A stretch of 64,000 bases of DNA, from NCBI RefSeq assembly GCF_014836335.1, contig NZ_JACSRA010000021.1:16615-80614 (forward strand), in the 5' to 3' direction. Numbering within the stretch: position 1 is the stretch's first letter; the number at the start of each line of letters is the position of its first letter. This DNA is from Clostridium cibarium (GTDB lineage Bacteria; Bacillota; Clostridia; Clostridiales; Clostridiaceae). Positions 1-8,522 of the stretch are shown piece after piece. The translations under genes and the position numbers were made by a program. Under the pieces are notes generated by a model. The model was not told the origin of the DNA, made no database searches, and saw only the letters and a program-made list of their open reading frames with translations.

Positions 1-528
1 TCCAGCACAACTAAAAGCAGTAAATGAATTGAAAAGACTTTCATCAATAAACATTGTTTGCCCTAATGAAGTTAAAATTTCTTGAATAATTTCTTTGTCA
101 CTAAGACTAACTTTTTCATTTATACTTGCAGCACTAAATCCATGTTGTACATCTATCATAGTATTTGGCATAACACGAACAAGCTTATGTTTTTCTCCAA
201 ATATGGCTTCTAATTTTTCTATTTTAATACCAGCACAAATAGAAATAATAATAGTATTTTCATTTAAATCATTTCTAATATCTTGTGCAACTTTTTCAAT
301 ATCTTGTGGACGTACTGCAACTAAAACAATATCTGAACTTTTTACAGCACTTGAAATATCTTCTGCTTCAACAATTCCATATGTAGTATTTAAATATTTT
401 TTTCTTTCACTTAATATATCAAAAACAATAATATTTTCAGGTTGAAAAACTTCATTAGAAATAATTCCACGTATAATCCCCTCTGCCATATTACCGCCAC
501 CAATAAAGGCAATTTTACTATTCAACAT
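1..528 (-). CDS. Pyrroline-5-carboxylate reductase family protein (3' end outside window)
   Basis: This is the N-terminal 176 residues of a ProC-type reductase; the C-terminal part lies beyond the left edge. In the family it reduces pyrroline-5-carboxylate to proline with NAD(P)H. The protein opens with a Rossmann dinucleotide-binding motif, IAFIGGGNMAEGI, and continues with family motifs VAVRPQDI, ISICAG and VRVMPNT. The ATG at 526-528 follows a GGGGAAC ribosome binding site. The last visible residues, AFSCAG, are where the usual SGSGPAY substrate motif begins. A ComER-like or other ProC paralogue cannot be excluded because the catalytic dimerisation domain is missing from view. Confidence 0.82.
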   Translation of the reverse strand, partial: MLNSKIAFIGGGNMAEGIIRGIISNEVFQPENIIVFDILSERKKYLNTTYGIVEAEDISSAVKSSDIVLVAVRPQDIEKVAQDIRNDLNENTIIISICAGIKIEKLEAIFGEKHKLVRVMPNTMIDVQHGFSAASINEKVSLSDKEIIQEILTSLGQTMFIDESLFNSFTAFSCAG

Positions 529-552
529 ATATAGTTCCCCCTCGTTTTTCTC

Positions 553-1239
553 TTATTTTTCTTCTAACACCTCTAAGTATTCTCTGCCAAACAGTGCCAC
601 ATATCCCTCTAGCACTTTATTAATAATTACTTTTCCTTCTTCACCAAGTTCGCTAATTAATGTTTCACTTATTGAATTTAATAAATGAGCTGTATGAAAG
701 TTAAAGTCTCTAGTACAACTAGTTCCTAACTCTGCTCTTTTTTGTGATAGTTTTACCATATCCTCATCACTCATTGCATGTCCAAAATGAAACTCACAGC
801 GATCAGCTCCAAAACTTAGATTGCTAGATACTGTCATATGAAAGTTTTCATTAAATCCATTAAAAACAGCTGAATCTATGTTGACACAATAATACTTTCC
901 ATACTGTAAAAGATTATGTTTTTTCCATGACCCACACCATTCACATTTTGTAGCTTTACTAACAAATTCTGGTTCTGTTTCGATAATTCCAAACTCCATT
1001 TGTCCTTCTTTGGGAACCCATTCTCCATAAGCCTGGCTATTTATAAAATCTAAAGAATCACCATTTCTGATTGCCCTTTCTGCCATTCTTTTTCCACGTT
1101 CATGTCCATATTTTTCGATTGCATTAAAAATTATTTTTTCTCCTCTTTCAGCAAAACTCTCTATTGTGAACTTTGCAAAAAGTGCAAATAATGTTGCATG
1201 ATGCTCTATTTCACACTGAACTAATTTTTTGTTTTCCAT
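553..1239 (-). CDS. L-2-amino-thiazoline-4-carboxylic acid hydrolase family protein
   Basis: A 228-residue soluble protein resembling the ATC_hydrolase family. The recognisable part is the middle: a CEWCGSW segment, then YGKYYCVNIDSA, then a C-terminal CEFHFG segment, which together carry the conserved cysteines and aspartates typical of the family. Characterised members hydrolyse ATC to cysteine in Pseudomonas; most clostridial members have no proven substrate. It lies 24 bp upstream of the ProC-like gene on the same strand and may be co-transcribed. No signal peptide or membrane segment is visible. Family assignment is from remembered motif patterns; the substrate is not claimed. Confidence 0.7.
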   Translation of the reverse strand: MENKKLVQCEIEHHATLFALFAKFTIESFAERGEKIIFNAIEKYGHERGKRMAERAIRNGDSLDFINSQAYGEWVPKEGQMEFGIIETEPEFVSKATKCEWCGSWKKHNLLQYGKYYCVNIDSAVFNGFNENFHMTVSSNLSFGADRCEFHFGHAMSDEDMVKLSQKRAELGTSCTRDFNFHTAHLLNSISETLISELGEEGKVIINKVLEGYVALFGREYLEVLEEK

Positions 1240-1396
1240 TTAACCACCTCACTCCATCCTTATTTCTTACAAAACTTATATATTTGGTAGTATTATATAG
1301 TATGTTGTCAAATTTATCAATACATATTATAACTTTCTTCACAAAAGATTCTTAAATGGTATAATTATGTATATGATTTTGTTAGGAGTGATTTTT

Positions 1397-1906
1397 TTGA
1401 AAAGGGCAGTAATTTTATTTCCAAATTTCCATAACATTAATATTATTAAGAGTATAAGAGAAAAGTATGACCCACTTGCAAACTGCATTGACCCACATAT
1501 AACTATTGTTTTTCCATTTGATAGTGATATATCAACAAATGATTTGAAATCCCATTTTAATAAAGTGTTAAAAGGAATAAAAAAGTTCAATGTTCAATTA
1601 AAGGATTTTACAGGGGACTTTAGAGATGGATATTTGTTTCTTAATGTAAAGAAGGGAAATGACAATATAATTGAATTGCATGATAAATTATACAGTGGAA
1701 TATTAGAGAGTTTTTTATTTAAGAAAGTAACATATTGCCCTCACTTAACTGTCGGTAGATTACCTGAGCAAATTGAGTTTGATAAAACCCTTGATGAATT
1801 AAGCTATTATGACGAAAGTTTTGAAATCCTAATTGATAAAATATATATTGAAAATATTGATATTATTGAACGTTCTACAATTGAATTCTCATTTGATTTA
1901 GAATAA
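1397..1906 (+). CDS. 2H phosphoesterase / 2'-5' RNA ligase-like protein
   Basis: A small cytoplasmic protein with the two His-x-Thr motifs that define the 2H phosphoesterase superfamily: DPHITIVFPF near the N-terminus and CPHLTVGRL in the second half. Such proteins act on 2',3'-cyclic phosphate or 2'-5' linked RNA ends; the substrate here is unknown. The reading frame is open from an ATG at 1367, but the better start is the TTG at 1397: an AGGAG lies at 1384-1388 with 8 nt spacing and the protein then begins MKRAVILFPNF, as relatives do. That gives about 169 residues. It stands alone, divergent from the ATC hydrolase gene. Confidence 0.8.
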   Translation: MKRAVILFPNFHNINIIKSIREKYDPLANCIDPHITIVFPFDSDISTNDLKSHFNKVLKGIKKFNVQLKDFTGDFRDGYLFLNVKKGNDNIIELHDKLYSGILESFLFKKVTYCPHLTVGRLPEQIEFDKTLDELSYYDESFEILIDKIYIENIDIIERSTIEFSFDLE

Positions 1907-2071
1907 ATTTTCCATATAGGGGAAGTCATTTGTGGCTTCCCCAAAAATGATATAACTAATATTTCCACCCTAAGAGCTCTAAACCTGCATTTTTTCAGCA
2001 TATTCTTAAGAATACGAGAATATTAGAATATTACCATATAAGAATATTGCAAAAAAATCACAAGCTTATAT

Positions 2072-2103
2072 AAAAACAGACCACTGATAAAATCAGTGAT
2101 CTG
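2072..2103 (-). terminator. Intrinsic terminator of the LRR/dockerin gene
   Basis: A near-perfect 12-bp stem (CAGACCACTGAT / ATCAGTGATCTG) with an AAA loop at 2077-2103, followed on the minus strand by a run of T. It sits directly after the stop codon at 2113. Confidence 0.85.
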
Positions 2104-2112
2104 CCACAATAC

Positions 2113-4155
2113 TTACATCGCTTCCAATTTTATATCCTTAGAAACATTAACAAGATCATATAAATCTATAATACTATCATAATTTAAATCAAACTTACTT
2201 GGATTAGCTTTATCAAAACGCTTATTATACTCATTAGCTTCTATAGCTAAATCCACTAAATCCACTTTTCCGTTACCATCTACATCATTACTTACAACTA
2301 CATACTTAATATTATACCTTTTAGCATAAAACTCAGAATCTGAGTATTGGCTGCCATAAATCGTAAAATCTGGAGGACATCCATAGAATACACCACCTCC
2401 AAATAATGAAGTATCAACATAAGGCAAAGCTATATTTTTTAGACTACTACAGTTAAAAAATGCACGATCATAGATTGAAATCACGCTCTTAGGAATACTT
2501 ATACTTGTTAATTTTGTGCAACCTTCAAATTCTCTTTCTCCAATGCCTCCTACACCTTCTGAAAGCACTACACTAGTTAAATTTGTACAATCTTCAAATA
2601 CAGAAGATGCAATAACTTTAACACTTCCAGGTACAGTTACACTTGTAAAACTGCTACATCCTGCAAAAGCTCCAATTCCTAGTTCTTCTACCCCTTCAGG
2701 GATACTTACATTTGCTAAACTACTACAGTTAAAAAATGCACTTCCTCCAATATAAGTTAAGCCCTGTGGTAAAGATATATTAGTTAAACTAGTATTTTCG
2801 TAAAAGGCATAATCACCTATACTTTTTAATGTACTTGGCAGTGATATATTGTTTAAGCTACTACATTTATAAAAGGCAAGAGCTCCTATTTTAGTAACAC
2901 TGCTTGGAATATTAACATTTTTAAGGCTAGTACAGCCATAAAATGCATCATCAGAAATATTGGTTAATTTATTTGATAGCCTAACATCAGTTAATTTTCC
3001 GCACTCTATAAATGCTAACTCGCCGAGGCTTGTAACACTATCAGGTATATATACACTCTTAAGCTCTTGATTCTGTCCAAAAGCATCCACTCCAATACTT
3101 GTTACACTATCTGGAATAGTTATACTTGTTAAATTAGTACATATTAAAGCAGACTTTTCAATCCTTTTTACAGTACTTGGTATAGTCAAACTTGTAATTG
3201 GTTTACCTCCAAAGGCAGTAACTCCAATTGTTTTTACACTGCTTGGAATTGTCACATTAGCTCCTTCACCTTTGTATGATAATAAAATACCATCTCCAAC
3301 AACAATAAAATCACTTGGATACTGATTCTCCCAAGGTGTTCCATCAAAATTGTTACTACCTATATAAGTTACACTACTTGGTATGCTTACACTTGATAGA
3401 AAACCATTACCCCAGAATGCTTCTTCACCTATAGTTATTACACTACTTGGAATAGTTATACTTGTTAGCCCTGCACCTTTAAATACTCCATCATTTATCT
3501 TAGTTATTGTATTTGGCAAAGAGATACTTCTTAATTTACCACATCTAGAAAAAGCACCATTCCCTATAGTTGTTACACTATTTGGTACAATAGCACTTGT
3601 TATGCTACTATCTATAAATGCTTCTTCACCTATACTTAAAACAGTATTTGGTATTGTAATATCTGTGTTCGCTCCCTTGTAATTTATTAATATTTTATTT
3701 CCAACGACTACAAAATCTCCTGAAAAATTATTAAGCCAAGGTGTTCCTGAAAATGCCTGTCCCCCTATTTCAGTAACAGTATTTGGTATTGTAATATTAC
3801 TTAAACTGCTACAGCCAGCAAAGGCCTTAGATCTAATAGTTCTGACATTTCCAGGTATTATTACATTATTTAGATTAGTGCACCCTGAAAACACTTCTGT
3901 ACCAATAGTTTCTAAACTGTTTGGTAATGTTACACTAGTTATACTCGTATTATTTTTAAAGGCATAGTAAGCAATTTCTTTAACCGTATCTGGAATTACA
4001 ACATTACCACCAGATCCTATATATTCAACTAATACACCCTCTCGAACATCAAAATAATCACTTTCAGCATATACCTTTGTCACATTAAAAAATGGCCCAT
4101 TTAACATAGATATACTCAGCAAAAATATTAATGCTATTCTAATTACCCTTTTCAT
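2113..4155 (-). CDS. Secreted BspA-type leucine-rich-repeat protein with C-terminal dockerin-like domain
   Basis: A 680-residue exported protein. An N-terminal signal peptide (MKRVIRIALIFLLSISML...YAES) is followed by about 20 LRR_5 units built on the pattern SVTxIGxxAFxxCxxLxxIxIP, the BspA/Treponema repeat found in surface and adhesion proteins. The last ~60 residues hold two EF-hand-like loops, DVDGNGKVDLVDL and DLNYDSIIDLYDL, as in type I dockerins. The ATG at 4155 is preferred over the upstream in-frame ATG at 4185 because GGGAGG precedes it by 6-7 nt and the signal peptide starts there. A dockerin would dock it on a cohesin protein, but no cohesin gene is in this window. It may instead be a surface adhesin with a calcium-binding tail. 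Confidence 0.85.
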   Translation of the reverse strand: MKRVIRIALIFLLSISMLNGPFFNVTKVYAESDYFDVREGVLVEYIGSGGNVVIPDTVKEIAYYAFKNNTSITSVTLPNSLETIGTEVFSGCTNLNNVIIPGNVRTIRSKAFAGCSSLSNITIPNTVTEIGGQAFSGTPWLNNFSGDFVVVGNKILINYKGANTDITIPNTVLSIGEEAFIDSSITSAIVPNSVTTIGNGAFSRCGKLRSISLPNTITKINDGVFKGAGLTSITIPSSVITIGEEAFWGNGFLSSVSIPSSVTYIGSNNFDGTPWENQYPSDFIVVGDGILLSYKGEGANVTIPSSVKTIGVTAFGGKPITSLTIPSTVKRIEKSALICTNLTSITIPDSVTSIGVDAFGQNQELKSVYIPDSVTSLGELAFIECGKLTDVRLSNKLTNISDDAFYGCTSLKNVNIPSSVTKIGALAFYKCSSLNNISLPSTLKSIGDYAFYENTSLTNISLPQGLTYIGGSAFFNCSSLANVSIPEGVEELGIGAFAGCSSFTSVTVPGSVKVIASSVFEDCTNLTSVVLSEGVGGIGEREFEGCTKLTSISIPKSVISIYDRAFFNCSSLKNIALPYVDTSLFGGGVFYGCPPDFTIYGSQYSDSEFYAKRYNIKYVVVSNDVDGNGKVDLVDLAIEANEYNKRFDKANPSKFDLNYDSIIDLYDLVNVSKDIKLEAM

Positions 4156-4317
4156 TTGTTTCCCTCCCAAAAAATAAATATACAATCGAGTTATATTATA
4201 GCATGAAGATACAGTTTTTTCATCTTTTTTCGACTTTTTGTATCCGATAGTTAGTGTATTAAGATTATATTTTTAATTGTATAATTTATTTAAAAATAAT
4301 ACTCTATAAAATCAATT

Positions 4318-5430
4318 TTATCTTGTTAGAAATTTTTTAATCTCATCAAAAGCTAGGTCCATTCTTCCTGCTTGGCAATGCTGTTCCCCTCCTGTTTCTT
4401 TAGTAAAAACTTTCTTTGTTATAGATTTTGCATTTACCAAATTATTTTCTAATAAAGCCAATGTTTCTATTGGAACATACTGATCTTCCTCACCAGCTAA
4501 TAACAATAAGTCTTGATCTACAAACTTCTCTATGCCTGCCATTGTATGCAATCTAATAGCTTTTAGAAAATCATATGGGGTTTCTGTACCAGTATTATCC
4601 ATCCCCTTGCATATTTTCCAATTAAAATCAATATCTCCTTTCATCTTTGCTGACATTAATTCATTTATTTTATCTTTTTCATTATTATCCAGTAGTTTTT
4701 CTAATTTGTCTCTCATTTCCTTATTTGACATACTAATAACATCCATTCCACAATAAAAAATATCATAACAAATTACTTCTTTAATCCTCTTCTCAAATGC
4801 AGCAGCTCTCAAGCAAAAATAGCCTCCCCAGGAACAGCCTAATATGCTGGCTTCTTCTAGATTGAAATAATCCAAAATAGCAGATACTGGTTTTTCCCAG
4901 TTATGAATGAACTTTAAACCATTCATTAATGCTCCTCCTTGACCTGGGCCTTCAAAAGCGATAATATCATACCCTAATCCTTTAAAATAAGCTAGACATG
5001 GAATTATTTCTTCCAAACAGGAATCATATCCACCATGTATAAGTAATGTTTTAGTTGAGTTTTCAAATTTTACACCTACAGCTGATAAAAATGAATTTTC
5101 ATAAGGAACCTGGAAATGTTCTAATGGTAATTCCTTATAAGACTTATAGAAGTTTTCTTTAAACTTGTTATACATATATTTTTTATTTGGATCATTTTGT
5201 CTCAAATAAAAATTCCCTGCTTCGTAGTAGGCAGCTGCTAATTCAAATTGCCCCTTCTCTTCACTTTGCTCTCCTAGTTTTCTCCAAGACTTATACCAAG
5301 CATCTGTATCTGTTAGGATTGGTAATACAGAATCAATATCTTTCTTAATTTCAGGATCAGTATAAAATCCTCCTAAAAAACGATTAATTTGAAAATTGAA
5401 TTGTCTATTTTCCACAAATTCTTTAAACAT
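4318..5430 (-). CDS. Alpha/beta hydrolase (FrsA / dihydropseudooxynicotine hydrolase-like)
   Basis: A 370-residue cytoplasmic alpha/beta hydrolase with an N-terminal helical region (about 1-120) before the hydrolase fold. The nucleophile elbow is GCSWGG, the acid is probably the Asp of LAGEEDQYVP, and the histidine is in GGEQHCQAG, giving a complete Ser-Asp-His triad. It cleaves an ester, amide or C-C bond of an unknown small substrate. The start at 5430 is preferred to the ATG at 5448 because AAGGAG lies 9 nt upstream of it. It is divergent from the TetR gene at 5686 across a palindromic region, so that regulator likely controls it. Confidence 0.78.
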   Translation of the reverse strand: MFKEFVENRQFNFQINRFLGGFYTDPEIKKDIDSVLPILTDTDAWYKSWRKLGEQSEEKGQFELAAAYYEAGNFYLRQNDPNKKYMYNKFKENFYKSYKELPLEHFQVPYENSFLSAVGVKFENSTKTLLIHGGYDSCLEEIIPCLAYFKGLGYDIIAFEGPGQGGALMNGLKFIHNWEKPVSAILDYFNLEEASILGCSWGGYFCLRAAAFEKRIKEVICYDIFYCGMDVISMSNKEMRDKLEKLLDNNEKDKINELMSAKMKGDIDFNWKICKGMDNTGTETPYDFLKAIRLHTMAGIEKFVDQDLLLLAGEEDQYVPIETLALLENNLVNAKSITKKVFTKETGGEQHCQAGRMDLAFDEIKKFLTR

Positions 5431-5529
5431 AATAAACCACTCCTTCATATTTTTTATAACATATATATGTTTATGCTATTAGTATAATTGATAAATATTA
5501 TCATTTAAAGAATCATATATTCATATATT

Positions 5530-5589
5530 GTAAGTTATCCTACAATATATATAGAAAGTGTATGATAACTTACGCTTTCTATATATATT
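5530..5589. promoter_or_regulatory. Long palindrome / candidate TetR operator between hydrolase and regulator
   Basis: A 46-bp near-perfect palindrome covers 5544-5589: arms AATATATATAGAAAG (5544-5558) and CTTTCTATATATATT (5575-5589) around a centre GTATGATAACTTAC (5560-5573) that is itself mostly symmetric. The centre element recurs inverted as GTAAGTTATCCTAC at 5530-5543. Two inverted copies of a 14-bp element in the intergenic region of a divergent TetR-hydrolase pair fit an operator. No T-run follows, which argues against a terminator. Confidence 0.6.
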
Positions 5590-5685
5590 AGTTCTTATTA
5601 AATATTTTTTAAGTTCAATCTATTAAACATATGTAGTAAAATTAATGGTGTAATTTTAAAAATACCCCTTTTTATGGAGGATAAT

Positions 5686-6249
5686 ATGAGTAAAAAAGTA
5701 GACTTAAGAGTACTAAAAACACATGAAAATATAAAAAATGCTTTTTCTAATCTTTTATTAGAAAAAAGCTTTAAAGATATTACAGTTCAAAACATTTGTG
5801 ATAGAGCTTTAATTGGTCGCTCAACCTTTTATGATCATTACTTTGATAAATATGACCTGCTTAATAAAATGGTTCATGAAACTTTTGATGAATTAAAACC
5901 TTATATTAAAAATAGATTTAATATAATAAATTCTCATGATTTTATTGATGTGTGCTCTGGCATAATCGATTATTTAGGAAATAGGAAAACTACTATACAA
6001 GCATTACTAAGTGTACATGCTGAAACTATTGATTTATATGCTGACTTAAAAAATCTTTTAATAGAAGAATGTTTAAATTATTTAGAACATAAGAAATTTA
6101 AAAGTAAATTTAATGTTTCAAATGAATATATTTGTTTCCATTATGCCTCATATGTATTAACTTCTTTTCAGCTGTGGCTTCAATATGGAGAAAGTGGTGC
6201 AGGCTTAGATTTGGCTTATGAAATGCAGGAAATTCTTTTTGCTAAATAA
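5686..6249 (+). CDS. TetR/AcrR family transcriptional regulator
   Basis: A 187-residue regulator with a TetR-type helix-turn-helix at about residues 10-55: the stretch DITVQNICDRALIGRSTFYDHY is the recognition helix region, with the family-typical 'STFYxHF' signature. The C-terminal ~130 residues form the ligand/dimer domain, which is diverged and gives no hint of the ligand. The start at 5686 is chosen over the upstream ATG at 5674 because GGAGG at 5676-5680 would serve it with 5 nt spacing. It is divergent from the alpha/beta hydrolase and probably autoregulates and represses it through the palindrome between them. Confidence 0.88.
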   Translation: MSKKVDLRVLKTHENIKNAFSNLLLEKSFKDITVQNICDRALIGRSTFYDHYFDKYDLLNKMVHETFDELKPYIKNRFNIINSHDFIDVCSGIIDYLGNRKTTIQALLSVHAETIDLYADLKNLLIEECLNYLEHKKFKSKFNVSNEYICFHYASYVLTSFQLWLQYGESGAGLDLAYEMQEILFAK

Positions 6250-6323
6250 ATTTATATAAACTTTGTAGTATATAAATCTTATGGATTACGGTTAATATAA
6301 TCATACATTTTGCCTAAAAAAAT

Positions 6324-6357
6324 AAAAGACTTAAAGCTCATTAACTTTAAGTCTTTT
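6324..6357. terminator. Bidirectional terminator between TetR and C39-like peptidase genes
   Basis: A 13-bp stem AAAAGACTTAAAG / CTTTAAGTCTTTT with an 8-nt loop. It has T-rich flanks on both strands and lies between two convergent genes. Confidence 0.85.
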
Positions 6358-6375
6358 ATAATTTTCTATGTTTAA

Positions 6376-7236
6376 TTATCTTCCATATGCAGATTTTATC
6401 TTAGTAATATCAACTTGATCTCTTTTTAAAGACCTAACCATATTTAAAGAACTACTTAATCTTGAATTTTGAGGTTGAACTACAATTGCATAATTCCACC
6501 AATTAATTTCTGCATTCATTAAATCTTTAGATAAATAATATCTGTCTTTTCCTTTTTCTTGTCCATCTCGATAGTGTTCATTCCAGTTATTTGGATCATA
6601 AACTTCAAAGTAAGTTTTACCATCAACTACTCTATAACCTTTAACAACTATAAAATGTCCCCCTGAATAACTATAGAATTTGCCTACTCTTCGCTCTGAT
6701 AACGAATTATATGGTAGATAAGATGTATCAATACAAAGAATTGCTATGTTTCCTTGTTTTAGTTGATCCTTTAAAACCACTTCTCCTTGAGGAATTGTTT
6801 TTCCCAAATCTTTTACACTATATCTACTGTTATATAGATTAAGATAGTTAGTTACATCATCTGTATACCACCAACCACCACTACTTCTATAAGTATTTCT
6901 TGCATCTTCAGCAGTTCTGTTAAAATTACCATTAACCCATTTTAATGCCATTGTAGTACTAGATGGTCCACAATTACTATCTGAATATGCTCCTGTATTT
7001 CCTTGATCAATATACCAATCATAAGGTTTATTATTACTTACATATTCTGTTTGATACTTTCCTAAACCCCAACTTTGGTTTAGTGCTTGTCCAGTATAAT
7101 TGTAATTTTTTGATGTAACATCATAAGATTGGTTTACTAATACTGATGATTTAGCTTGTGTAGTCACACCACTAGTTAATAATGTAAAAAACACTAATGA
7201 CATCACAACTAAGCTATTAAATTTTATCTTTTTCAT
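6376..7236 (-). CDS. Secreted C39-like (papain-fold) cysteine peptidase
   Basis: A 286-residue exported protein with a signal peptide (MKKIKFNSLVVMSLVFFTLL...QAKS). The peptidase_C39-like core has the catalytic Cys at about residue 89 in DSNCGPSSTTMAL, the His in GGHFIVVKGY and the Asp in YDPNNW. Such secreted proteins cleave peptides or cell-wall material; nothing suggests the bacteriocin-exporter type, since no transporter domain follows. The ATG at 7236 is preferred over 7269 because GGGGGAAG is 6 nt upstream and the signal peptide starts there. It is divergent from the pectate lyase gene. Confidence 0.8.
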   Translation of the reverse strand: MKKIKFNSLVVMSLVFFTLLTSGVTTQAKSSVLVNQSYDVTSKNYNYTGQALNQSWGLGKYQTEYVSNNKPYDWYIDQGNTGAYSDSNCGPSSTTMALKWVNGNFNRTAEDARNTYRSSGGWWYTDDVTNYLNLYNSRYSVKDLGKTIPQGEVVLKDQLKQGNIAILCIDTSYLPYNSLSERRVGKFYSYSGGHFIVVKGYRVVDGKTYFEVYDPNNWNEHYRDGQEKGKDRYYLSKDLMNAEINWWNYAIVVQPQNSRLSSSLNMVRSLKRDQVDITKIKSAYGR

Positions 7237-7437
7237 TGAATCTTCCCCCTTTATTCTAATATGAAACATATTGTAATATAGTTAAATAAAGTTGTCAAAT
7301 CCATATATAAACATTTTGTTCTTTAGTTAAATCATTTTGCACTTTAAGTATAATTTTGCTATATTTCACGAAATATTGTTGATATTACATATCTAAGAAA
7401 ATATAATTTTTGTAATAAGTTTAAATTTATTATTTAA

Positions 7438-7459
7438 TTTTTGAAGAAATCTTCAAAAA
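7438..7459. promoter_or_regulatory. Perfect inverted repeat upstream of pectate lyase
   Basis: TTTTTGAAGA / TCTTCAAAAA, 10-bp arms separated by AA, lies 28 nt before the pectate lyase start, just upstream of its ribosome binding site. It looks like an operator or 5' leader hairpin; the two-base spacer makes an RNA hairpin poor, favouring a protein-binding site. Confidence 0.45.
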
Positions 7460-7486
7460 TTACTAACAATTAAAGGGGGAGTTCTT

Positions 7487-8455
7487 ATGTTAAAATCCAA
7501 ATTAAAACGTATATCATTCACATTAGCATGTACAGTTGCTTTAGCTGTTTCTGGATTCATGCTACAACCTTCTCAAAAAGCATTTGCAAAGGGAGATGCT
7601 ACTGGTACTACAGCGAGTATATCAGATATTTTAAAGAATCAACAACCAGATGGGGGTTGGATAAAGTATTATAATGAAAAAAGTGGCGAATGGGGAAAAT
7701 CGACTATTGATAACAAAGCTACCTACACAGAAATAAGAAGATTAGCAGCTGAATATAAAAAGACAAAAAATAGTACCTATTCTAATGCAGCAATAAAAGG
7801 AATTAACTTCTTATTAAATATGCAATATGATAATGGTGGATGGCCACAAGTTTATAAAAGCTCAGGTTATCACACTCATATAACATACAACGATGATGCA
7901 ATGGTTAATGTAATGTTTCTTTTAGATGATGTTTCTAATAGAAAAGGTGATTTTTCATTTGTGGACAACAATTTAGTTGATAGATGTAAAGCCGCAGTTA
8001 ACAAAGGTGTAGATTGTATATTAAAAACTCAAGTTAAAGTTAATGGAAAGCTAACAGCTTGGGGACAACAACACGATGAAAAAACTTTACAGCCTGCATC
8101 TGCAAGAGCTTATGAAGTTCCTTCTCTTTCTACTTCTGAAAGTGTAGGTATTGTAAACTTCTTAAAGACTAGAAGAAGTACACCACAAATAGCTACATCA
8201 ATTAATGCTGCTACAAGCTGGTTTAATTCAGTAAAAATTACCGGAACAAAAGTGACTAAGACAAGTACTGGTCTAAAGCTTCAAAAAGATCCTAAAGCAG
8301 CTCCTATCTGGGCTCGTTTTTACGAGATTGGAACTAACAAACCTATATTTGTAAATCGTAAGAGTCAGATATTCTATAACGTTAATCAAATCGAAGTAGA
8401 AAGACAACTTGGATATGCATGGTATGGTAATTGGGGTTCAAAGATATTAAAATAA
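7487..8455 (+). CDS. Secreted pectate lyase, polysaccharide lyase family 10
   Basis: A 322-residue exported enzyme that cleaves polygalacturonate by beta-elimination. After a signal peptide ending near FAKG, the PL10 fold is recognisable from the repeated motifs QQPDGGWIKYY, QYDNGGWPQVY, ITYNDDAMVNVM, the QQHDEKTLQPASARAYEVPS block that includes the conserved Arg and Glu, and WARFYEIGTNKPIF near the C-terminus. The length corresponds to the bare catalytic module; there is no CBM. AAAGGGGGA precedes the ATG. It is monocistronic, with a strong terminator after it. Confidence 0.9.
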   Translation: MLKSKLKRISFTLACTVALAVSGFMLQPSQKAFAKGDATGTTASISDILKNQQPDGGWIKYYNEKSGEWGKSTIDNKATYTEIRRLAAEYKKTKNSTYSNAAIKGINFLLNMQYDNGGWPQVYKSSGYHTHITYNDDAMVNVMFLLDDVSNRKGDFSFVDNNLVDRCKAAVNKGVDCILKTQVKVNGKLTAWGQQHDEKTLQPASARAYEVPSLSTSESVGIVNFLKTRRSTPQIATSINAATSWFNSVKITGTKVTKTSTGLKLQKDPKAAPIWARFYEIGTNKPIFVNRKSQIFYNVNQIEVERQLGYAWYGNWGSKILK

Positions 8456-8478
8456 TTAAATATTGATTTTAAAAAGAA

Positions 8479-8520
8479 GGAATGTAGCTAGATTTGTTTT
8501 AAAAAATCTAGCTACATTCC
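8479..8520. terminator. Bidirectional terminator after pectate lyase and solute-binding protein genes
   Basis: A 16-bp perfect stem (GGAATGTAGCTAGATT and its complement) with a 10-nt loop, T-rich on both outer sides, between convergent genes. Confidence 0.92.
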
Positions 8521-8522
8521 CT

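Noticed and set aside
2113..4155. Tandem DNA repeats in the LRR gene as a repeat feature or CRISPR
   Set aside because: The periodicity is the protein LRR unit; DNA copies are diverged and have no spacer pattern.
5544..5589. The 46-bp palindrome as a transcription terminator
   Set aside because: It lies between divergent gene starts and no T-run follows on either strand.
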